From contig NC_061123.1 of assembly GCF_905220365.1 (NCBI RefSeq), positions 1 through 64,000 on the forward strand: DNA of 64,000 bases. The letters are read 5' to 3'. The first letter of the stretch is position 1. Each line of letters begins with the position of its first letter. The translations under genes and the position numbers were made by a program. Positions 36,401-47,746 of the stretch are shown here, one piece after another. Under the pieces are notes generated by a model. It was given only the letters and a program-made list of their open reading frames with translations. It was not told the origin of the DNA and did no database searches. The DNA comes from Vanessa cardui (lineage: Eukaryota; Arthropoda; Insecta; Lepidoptera; Nymphalidae).

Positions 36401-39400
36401 TAATGTGGCCAGCGACAGTATGATGTAGGTTAGCGAGTGATCTGACACATTAATCAAACTGTCCGCCGGCCGTGCGGCGGGATGTGGTCACTTCGGTCCG
36501 CGTCGTTCTCTGTAGCTGCTGTAAGCCGCACGCCTGCTTTGATACCAACCCTGTCTCTGCGATCCATGCAACCACGACGAACATTTGCTTAGGGAGGAGT
36601 GACTCTCCAGGTCGAAATTTCAATTTCAATTAGCTATTATGCTCAGATTATATGTATTCAATTGATGTTAAGCCCAATCAAATTACTAGCGACTTAAAAT
36701 AGTTATTGGAATATCGGAGCTCGTAACTTGCTTTGTTTATAATCTGAAATTCATTTGACAAATAGCTTTTTGTCAACTTTATTCCATTAATATGATAAAC
36801 GCGCTGAATCGGGCAATATATTGCAATAAATGCTCTTCGCTGATTGATTCAGCGCCCGAATACTTCATAGCGATTGATATCTGTCGTCCCCCAATCCGTA
36901 TCCATACGGTGCACGTGTGTGCGTGCGCTACTTGCGTTCGCGAATACACTCTGCTGTGTGTTATATAATGTTATGAGCATATTAAAATACTACTAATATA
37001 CTTTGACAACGTCACCGAGACTTTTTATCACGTGTATTTTTAAAAATTGTAATACATCTCAACTTCTCTACTGTCCAAAATTGCAAAGTGTAATTAATAA
37101 ATTATTTCTTTAGATACTAACTGAATGTTAAATAAATTAAATTTAATGTAATACGTATCACAATAAGCCAATAATAAGGCGCTCATCTCGCTACATACGT
37201 TATCCAATTGTTAAAATATATTTAAATTGCAACGAACGTCACAATGAAATATAATATATCATTATATAGTATATTTTATTAAATAATAATTGTGTATAAT
37301 TAATGTTCAATTTTGTACAATATAATTTCAAATAAAAAGAATATGTTGTCAGGTGGTTTTGTCTCAGATTTAATTTTTTTCGAGTCCAGACTCACTTCTG
37401 GAAATCATTCTATATCGACCGATCATTACTCAGAAACTGAACTTGCTTAATTTTCAGCAAACGGAAATGTTATTCGGAGTGAAATACTATTTGAGCTGCA
37501 ACAGAGCTGGAGTGAACTCCAATATTGAAAGTGCACTAGGTTGAGCTATTTATCACTGAATCGGTTAACATTGTGAAATCCCGATGGTGAGTTATAGCAT
37601 GTAGTATATACTGTACCTAAAGACACGGACGTAGAGCGGAGGAGACGAGGGGTGAGGGGCGGGGCGGGGAGGTAACTCCGTGCGCTATAAATCTCTTCGT
37701 AGCTCGAGTCGCGCTATTTGTTAGAGCCAGCTCTGCGCTCGGCGCTCGCTCGCCGCGACTGAGCTGCGACATTACTTACACCCAACTAACTAATGGACAA
37801 CCGGACACCGTTGCCTTCCACCAGGCAAGACATTTATCACTTTTTAAAGAGGAAAGCTCAGAACTTAAATAACAGGCGACCAAAATGGTATAACTTCGAT
37901 TGACTGATGTCTCACGGCGGATTCTCTGTCGCGGAACAGGTGCACAGTGATACCCCGGCTTGGTTTCCAATCACGGGGTTAAAAATAATGTACTTTCCGT
38001 GTTAATAATTTCCGATATAATTTGCTGAGGGTCGGAACACAGAAAGTCACTTACAAATTTAGCCGATTTCCTGCATTTATTTCTATCGTAAGCTCGGGTT
38101 GAAGGGTAGGAACGGGTCCATTGATTGGGGTCGCGGGTGATTGACGCACGCGCTTAATTAGTTTCGGGGCACTGCGGCGAGTTAATCATGATCACGCCGA
38201 TCACGATAATCTAATTATGCGTCATGTGATCCTTCTTCAGCTTTATTGACTCGCCTGAAATGTGACGTCACTATACTGTATCGGACTGACGAGCTCACAC
38301 TAATCACGGCCTCTGTAAGTAGGGGACACAAAACGATTGTTTAAGCTTAGTCCTAAAAAAAATTAATGTATCAGAAGTCTAATTTAAAATTTATCGTCAT
38401 ATTATATTTAAAGGTTAGAGACGAGGTAGGGTAGGCTAAATATTACTCACAATGAAGTCGTACACTAGTGAAATATTTGGGTACTTTACTTACATAGTGT
38501 AGTATTATATATTAGATAAAGTACGTATGTTTGTTTGATTTGTTGAGATCAGTGAGATACTTACCTCCGAGTCTTATCTCAGCAGCGGCTTGCTCGGTGC
38601 GCGTTCCGCGGCGCGCCAGGCACTGGTAGAGGCCGGCGTGCGCGCGCGTGAGGCCGCGCAGCACGAGCGCCGCGCCCGCCGCGCCCGCCAGCACGGAGCC
38701 GTCGTGCGCCCAGCGCAGCGACGCCTCGGGGTCGCTCGCGCTGCAGTTCAGGCGCACCGTACTGCCCGCCTCCGCGACCTTTCATATATTTGAAAAATAA
38801 GATTAATTTAAAAACGAAAAATTGGTAATATTTGTATACTTCGATGTTGATGAATTTATAGTTCCACTAATAAGTAAGTTCGGAGAGCATTATTTACGTG
38901 AAAACAATAACTATTTTAACTAACCACTACGGGAGGATTTACAGTGACTGTGAACGATTCCTGCACGTCGACGCGCATCTGCGCTGTGGCGTCGCCGAAG
39001 ACGTTGTACGCCTTGCACAGCCACGCGCCGCTGCCCTCCCGCGAGGCGCGCGTGAAGCACAGCGCCGCGCCGCCGGCCCACAGCCAGATCGAGGACGTCG
39101 GCTCCACGGGCTGCAGTCGACCATTTTTTTCGCGATACCATCTGTTTGAAAATACTCAAAAATGTACAATATCATATTTTTCAGTTTCAAAACTACTACG
39201 AATTATTTGTATTTTTTTATCTCTCATGTTAACAAATTAATCTCCAATAAAAATAGTAATCTCCACGCCGCGTCCGCCACGCGGTGATGAGGCAAACTGG
39301 TCTTGATGACGTACGTGTACTGCGGCGGAGGATACTCGGACGCGACGCAGGGCAGGCAGAAGCTGGCGCCCGCGGGGACGCTCACCTCGGGCTCCGTGGC

Positions 39401-42400
39401 CACGAGTCTCGGCGCTGAGGTTGGCGAGCTGGCTGTAAAATTTCTATTAAATTCTAGACTTATTCCGTTCAAACTATGAATGAGTTTATTTTAATTTCCA
39501 TAGTTTTCATGGAATTACATATTTAATTTATTTAAGAAAAAAAAAACGAACAATCGGGATATTAAACATGTAAGATAATACATATAAAACGTTTCTTTCA
39601 CCGTTACTCACTCACCACGTGCGGGATTAGAAAGCTGGGTCTCTACAGCTTTATAATGTGATAAATTGTGTTTATTACATAATATAGTATCACATACAAA
39701 AGCAAACAGAATACAAACGCAAAACGTTGAGATGCGCCGGGCGCGACCGCTTGGTGAGCGCCGTGAGCGAGTGGCGCGCGAGGCAGCTGTAGGCGCCCGC
39801 GTCCGCCGGCGACACGTCGCGCACGAGCAGCGCCGAGCCCGCCATCAGGTAGCGCGCGTCTTACATATCGTACAGTATTGAGCATTGTATACTATTTTAT
39901 ACATCATAGTTTAGCTCAAACCTTAACAAATTTAATGTTACAGTCCAATCACATTGCCCTAAATATTAGCTCCAAAAAACTAATGTAGCCAGCAAAACGT
40001 CTAGGAATTTCACTTTATGTTATCAACTAGGTAGTTACCTAGTTGATAACATAAAGTGAAATTACTGAAATCAGGTGATTTCAGTATTTTCACTTTATGT
40101 TATATTACTTTTTAGTTACGCTTCAGATATCTAAGTGGGTTTGATTTTAAAAAAGAGTGCTATCAGATTATAATCCTGGAGCTCCAGGACAGCACTCCCG
40201 TCATAATATATTTACTATAACATTATGGATAATTATTTACGACGTCATTGAGTATTTTGATAGATTCACTCAGTAGATTATAACGAGAAGTAACGGTATT
40301 TAAGCTGATACCACCACTTCACGTGACTGCACAGAGGCAATAAATGTTTCCTGCGACGTATTTGTTACTGTAATAAAATTGATGGATAATCGATTTTTTT
40401 ACATAACTTGTGATTTACTCAACGCTCTTGTGTATCATAAAAAAATGCGTCTTTTTATAAAGTTTGCTGGGTTTATTACTTATATGATATACAAATCCGT
40501 TATCCGTACAATACATTCAAGGAAACCTTCATTTAAAAAATAGGAGACAACTAACTCCGTAATTTGAGAATTGCAAAACAGTCCTGTGGAATTTGCTACT
40601 GTTGCGCGGCAGAGTCTGCATTCAGAATCGGTGGCGCCTTTATACAGAACACACGAAAATTATGATTCAAAAATACTCGTAATAGTTTGCTTAAATGATT
40701 TATATATGGATTCGATTCACAAGATTGCTTCTTATGGTTAATGTGAAGAGAGAGCGAGTACTCGAAGAGGATTGTATCGCGGCTCATCCCAGACGCACGG
40801 CCATCCATCAGCGTCCCGCCCGTCTCCGATGAGAAATTGCTTTAATTAATATTACTTCGCTAGTATTATAAATATGCTGTCAGGAGATACTCCGCCGGTG
40901 GCCGAGGCTCGCGTTAATTAGGCTCTCTTCTCTTACGTATATTCAGAGTGTCATCAAATTGGCGTGAGTGCAATCCTAAACTATATAAAATTGCGAAGAT
41001 TAGTTTAAAATACTTATAACGAGATTTACGGCTTTCTATCTCCTTTTTTTGAAATATTCATATTTGAAAATGAGATTATTGCAACACTACAAATAAACGT
41101 AAAATAATGTTATACTTTATGCACATAAAGCGGCTTGCAAATGTCACATATCTGGGCTAAGGCTTTTCTTGCGCTTTGTGAAGGCTTAGAGTGTATTCGC
41201 CAGGCTGTTTTAGGGGATTTATTTGACATCACCCGACACACAACCTGCGGTAATTCTCGATGTTCTAAAATCATCATTAGGTTTGAGGCCGTTGTTTTAA
41301 AGCTAAGCAAATTTAGCTAATTGAAGCGCTGCGGTGCTTGCCCTGACTTGAATCCGAGATCCAGATAAAATGTAGTTGTATGTATAAATTATTATTATTA
41401 ACTAAGTAGTTTCTATAATATAATTTCAAAACACGAACAACTTTGTGAAATGGCATTTTTCAAAATATCCGTGGTGCACGGAGCTCATCCCTCCCGCTAC
41501 TTTAAGCTCCCAACTACGCTTTGGCTGCGCTAACGAGTCAACACAAGACTCCTCCGGGGCGCTGGCTCAGTGGACATATTTTACTCAGGAAAGTGATTTA
41601 TCGGCGGTCGCGCTGACCGCCTCGAGCTGGGGCGATTTATGTGCGCCGATAATTTACTGCCCTTATTAAAAGAAAACTGTCTGACTTATCACCGCCTACA
41701 CAATGTAGCGAAACCCACTTAATTGCCACTCGGAAACGAAGACTTATTATCGTTACAGCTTCAACAGAATAGCTTCTCATTATGAAATTATATCATTACA
41801 AAATAAATACTTCAAAATGCCTTCATTACAAGATTATTTAATTAATATTCTTGCAATCTTAGTATAGGATTTTTTTGTTTCTATATATATATTTTTTATT
41901 TCTTAGCATTTAATCCGATTTCACGAAAACTGCGGTTTCGGTTTATCAAAATATGTCGGAAATTCGTCGATATATTACATTAAGAAATATACATACACCC
42001 ATAGCTCATAGATCTGTATAGTGCAACTCACCCGGGCTGGGGGCGTCGACGTGCAGTACGCGCTCGCCGCGGTAGAACAGCGCGGGCGCGGCGGGCGGCG
42101 GCGCGCCGTGCGGCGCGGCGGGCGCGGCGCGGCACGTCAGCGCCGCCACGCCGCCCGCCGCCGCCGACGTGCCCGACATCACCACTTCCCATTTTGTGTC
42201 AGCCACTGAATAGATTTTTTTTTTTATGGTATAGGTTGGCGGACGAGCCTATGGGCCACCTGATGGTAAGTGGTCACTATCACCCATAGACAATGATGCT
42301 GTGAGAAATATTAACTATTCCTTACATCGTCACTGCGCCACTAACCTTGGGAACTAAGATGTTATGTCCCTTGTGCCTGTAGTTACACTGGCTTACTCAC

Positions 42401-45400
42401 CCTTCAAACCGGAACACAACAATACTGACTACTGTTATTTGGCGGTAGAATAACTGATGAGCGGGTGGTACCTACCCAGACGGGCTCGCACAAAGCCCTA
42501 CCACCAAGTAAAGTAAAGATATTAACATGTTACATAATTTATGTTTATATTCTTCACTCTTTTCCAGACTATAGCTGTAAGTCGGTCGGTACTTTCGTTC
42601 GTGCCGTTTTTCATGGAGATCCTAAAATTATTAAAGAAACAGGTAATATTGACTAGCCTGGCTGTAAAGTCACGTCACGCGAGACGATGGCGCCGTGCGG
42701 GTTGGCGGCGCGGCAGCGCACCGTGCTCGCGGCTTGCTCGTCGCGGTACGCGCCCGACGGGAAGACCTCCAGCGTGCCGTTGCTGTACACTCGTCTACAA
42801 CAACACTTTGATTGTAATTACAATTGAATTATTGTATATAACGGTTTACATGACAGACGGATGATACCTCTTTGGTTTTTAAAATTAATAGGAAACAAGT
42901 TCAGTATGACGATGTAAACAATGCTATGTCCGATATAGTACATTGGTTTAGCGTAAATAATCTTAGACTGAATAATAAAAAAACTAAAATTGTAAAATTT
43001 AGCACACCAAATGTGCAAAATGTAAAACCCGATGTACTTATCAATGGGGAATCGATGGATCCAGTTGAAACAACTGAATTTCTTGGCCTTACTCTTGATG
43101 CCAAGTTACAGTGGCTCCCCCACATAAACGGATTGGCGGGTAGACTGAGTTCTGCGCCATTTGCGGTCAAAAAAATTAGATTATTTACTGATGTTGATAC
43201 GGCTCGACTAGTATATTTTAGTTACTTTCACAGTATAATGTCCTACGGTATTATACTTTGGGGTAACGCAGCCGCTATCCAAACTATATTTGGAGCCAAG
43301 GAATCGTTAAGGTATAGATTTAAAGAAATTAAGATATTGACTGTTGCTTCTCAATACATATTTTGTAATGTTTTGTATGCACGGAAAAATATTAATGTTT
43401 TTATGAGAAAATGTGATTCTCATAACATTGGTACAAGGAACAAACACAATCTTGTTACTCCTATTACTCGACTGCATAGAGTCAGTAACTCTTTTGTGGG
43501 GCAATGTATACGTTTCTACAACACGATCCCAGAAAGCGTTCAAAATGCTTCTGTTGCCAAATTTAAAAAGATTGTTAAGGAACGCTTGTGTGCAAAAGGT
43601 TACTATACAATTAGCGAGTTTATGTTTGATAGCACACCTTGGGAATGAAACGATCGCCTCCTGGCTATTTCTAATCATATACTACTATGTACCTTATAAA
43701 TTTGACAAAAAAAAAAATAACAGAAAAAAAAGACCCGCTGAGTTTCTTTCGCCGGTTCTTCTCAGGTCAGGGTGTTCCTTTTTCCGAACCGGTGGTAGTG
43801 TTTATTTGACAATCAATAAGTAAGTGTAATGCTTTTATATTGAATAAAGGAATTTGAGTTTGAGTTTGAGACTCTGGTCAGGAAACTTTATCACTATGGA
43901 ATTAGAGAATGTGCGCTCGACCTTCTGACTTCCTATCTTAACAATAGAATTCAGAGGGTTGACGTTAAAGGAAAAAGGTCTTCTGGGGTCTCAGTTGGTA
44001 TGGGGGTCCCTCAGGGATCAATTCTTGGACCTTTTCTGTTTCTCACATATATAAATGACTTGCCCTTTCTTGTTGGGAACAAACATGATATAGTATTGTT
44101 TGCTGATGACACCTCCTTAGTTTTTAAAATTAATAGAAAACAGGTACAGTACGACGACGTAAACAATGCTATAGCTGATATAGTACATTGGTTTAGCGTA
44201 AATAATCTTAAACTAAATAATAATAAAACTAAAATTGTGAAATTTAGTACGCCAAATGTACAAAATGTAAAACCCGATGTAGTTATCAATGGGGAATCGA
44301 TGGATCCAGTTGAAACAACTGAATTTCTTGGCCTTACTCTTGATGCCAAGTTACAGTGGCTCCCCCACATAAACGGATTGGCGGGTAGACTGAGTTCTGC
44401 GGCATTTGCGGTCAAAAAAATTAGATTACTTACTGATGTTGATACGGCTCGACTAGTATATTTTAGTTACTTTCATAGTATAATGTCCTACGGTATTATG
44501 CTTTGGGGTAACGCAGCCGCTATCCAAACTATATTTGTGCTGCAGAAGAGGGCTATTCGCGCAATCTATAACCTAGGAGCCAAGGAATCATTAAGGCATA
44601 GATTTAAAGAAATTAAGATATTGACTGTTGCTTCTCAATACATATTTTGTAATGTTTTGTATGTACGGAAAAATATTAATGTTTTTATGAGAAAATGTGA
44701 TTCTCATAACATTGGTACAAGGAACAAACACAATCTTGTTACTCCTGTTACTCGACTGCATAGAGTCAGTAACTCTTTTGTGGGGCAATGTATACGCTTC
44801 TACAACAGGATCCCAGAAAGCGTTCAAAATGCTTCTGTTGCCAAATTTAAAAAAATTGTTAAGTAACGCTTGTGTGCAAAAGGTTACTATACAATTAGCG
44901 AGTTTATGTTTGATAGCACACCTTGGGAATGAAACGATCGCCTCCTGGCTATTTCTAATCATATACTATGTACCTTATTAATTTGACAAAAAGAAAAAAA
45001 CAAAAAAAAAGACCCGCTGAGTTTCTTTCGCCGGTTCTTCTCAGGTCAGGGTGTTCCGTTTTCCGAACCGGTGGTAGTGTTTATTTGACAATCAATAAGT
45101 AAGTGTAATGCTTCTATATAGAATAAAGGAATTTGAGTTTGAGTTTGAGTTTGAAAAATTTTACTTTACCTTTTTAACGTATTTTTTTGTGTAAGTTTAA
45201 TATTTGGCATTTTACCATGACTTTATACATCGCTAGGCAGCCATACAAACCATCCAATTATAAAAAATCATCGCGCTATCGACGCTTCAAATTAAATAGT
45301 ATTAAACGACATACAATGAATTCAATAAATTACACCAACATATTCCGAGAGTTTTTATGCGTGGAATGACTAAAAGTATGAATAATACATAATTACATTC

Positions 45401-47701
45401 CAGAACACTATTTTTCGTTTCGAGGATAATTTTGACAATTGACTCCAGTGGCAAACATGGTCAAATAAGTTAGTAGCCTTGTTAAGCTTTTATATATCCG
45501 ACTCCAAATATAGCAATAATTATAACTACATTATATAATCGTAAATCAACTTTTAAGTAGCCTAATATTTTTCATTTCATTTTACCTAGGAGGACTCTAA
45601 AAAATATGTAAAATAGGCAATTATTTTTATTACTTTTTAGTGTATTATTATTTCTTTTAAAATAGTGTTTTGTTTGAAGTCAGCTTTTCTTTTTGTTAAA
45701 ATTTTTTTTAATTTTTTGATTTTAAGTGAAGCGGATGTTGACTAACTAATTTTTCTTAATATGGATAGATTAAGCGTGCCGTTTATATGAATCAGAAACT
45801 ACTTCGGGGACAATTTCAAAAGAAACTTTCGAATAAAACAAAAATAGACTTTCGAAAATGCGGCTTTAATACGTCATGCTGCATGAACTACAAGGTACCA
45901 CCCTCGAAAGAGCTGTAATCGACCTCAGTAAAAAAACTTTGCAAAAGAGCTAATATATGTCGTATATCTTATGGCATCACATCATATGACATCACATCAC
46001 ATACACAAAATTTGATTAAAGATAGTAAAAAATTCTGTCCCATATCGCACCCTAACTGTGAGCCGTACAGGAGTTCCATCACTACATAGTATAAAACAAA
46101 GTCGGTTTCTCTGTCCCTATATCTTTAAATCTACGTAATGGATATTGATGCGGTTTTCTTAATAGATAGTGTGATTCCAGGGGAAGGTTTGTATAAATAA
46201 TACATGAATATAGTAAAGAAACACTGTTAATTTTAGAAGTTTGCAATGTGATGTCGTAAATAAACAAATTCTGTAGTATATCTAGTAGTAGCACACCCGT
46301 GCGAAGCCGGGGTGCGTAGCTAGTTGATTATAATATTCGACTATGATAATTACATAAACATAACCACATTACGGAAGGTGACTCAAATATCTAAATAACC
46401 TATAAATATAAAAGATTCGACCGAGTGTCGCTAACGTGCTCCTCAGACTTTCTACCAAACTTTCACTAAACCACCCTTGAAGTATATATTGTATAATAAA
46501 AAAAGAATCATCAAAATGGGTTAACGTGATTTTCAGTTATTCACCTATTTGTCGCGCATATACATAATGCAAATTTAAGACTTATGTCGTTTCCATACGG
46601 ATACCATCATCGGAAAAAAATTAAATTAAAATGGGACCCCACGAGAAGCACTACCTTTCAAATAAAAAAAAAATATCAATATCGGTCCCCCCATTAAAAA
46701 GTTATGAGGTAACAAACATAAAAAAAAATACAGACGAATTGATAACCTCTTCCTCCTTTTTGAAGTCGGTTAAAAATATATAATTTAAAGAATAAACTGC
46801 GAAATCAGCATCCACCTTAAGAAAACCAACAGACATTTGTAAGGATCTCTTTCAGATAATAATTTAAATTTAAGCCGTTTTCGAATCATCGGCGTAGTCA
46901 AACTTTTTTTATAAGTGATTTCTAAAGTCTTGCCGTAAATAGGTCTTCTTAACGATGCAATATACAAACTTATACTAAGAGCTTGCTCTCCTAAACATTC
47001 ACAGAGTGCATTTCGAGTTTATTGAAAAAAAGCAAATAATACTAACACTCACTTATTTTTCTTCGCTCCAGCAACACGAAGTTAAAAGTGGTTACAGCCA
47101 ATATGAATTGAGTTCGCAATAATGATAGCGCTTTGTCTCGACAGTAATTATAAAAGGACAAATTATGATTTCCGACGTCATGTACATAATTCCTTCTGTT
47201 CTCACGAAAAATTGTCCTCATTTACCGTCTTTGTTTAAAACTCCTAAATTATTAGAATTTTTTATATCCTTCCAAAATGTTTTTCTTAATTATTAATTGC
47301 AAAGAAGACTTCAGTACTTACATTAATTATATTCGAACCTTTTTTTTCATTATTTTTAACGAAAGTTTTGTTTTTTGTTTCGTTGAACAGCATTGTAAAC
47401 AACTTTATTTAATATTTATTAGCTATTCCAAATATACTAAAGTAAGTATAACCTGAGGCCGGGAGCGTCGTTGAGTGTGCTGCCGTCGTCTGCGAGCCAG
47501 GAGAGGCGCGGCGGCGGGTCTCCGCGGGCGGCGCACTGCACGCGCGTCCCGGCCGACGACGCGTAGCGCACCAGGGCGGGCGGCTCCGCCGTGAACACGG
47601 GGCCCAGCCGAACCGGCGCGTCCGATGACACATCTACGTAAAGATGTCATCTTATCAGCATCAATATGAAGGTGTATTTATATTATACATAATAATATCA
47701 A

Positions 47702-47746
<45 letters not shown>

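Larger units (their letters stand above)
33764..38564 (-). other. Dscam-like intron 8 (4.8 kb)
   Basis: Contains an inverted SINE copy (33898-34165), a LINE tail (35957-36190) and a GC-rich TATA-containing block near 37620-37780. No exon of this gene is seen. Confidence 0.5.
42795..47452 (-). other. Dscam-like intron 2 (4.66 kb)
   Basis: Contains two head-to-tail LINE copies (42858-45153) and one copy of the 1.2-kb repeat (45567-46775). The rest is AT-rich without recognisable features. Confidence 0.6.

Noticed and set aside
45567..46775. Terminal inverted repeats of a DNA transposon around the 1.2-kb repeat
   Set aside because: gaagtcagctttt near 45685 and gaagtcggtt at the end are in the same orientation, so they are not inverted ends.
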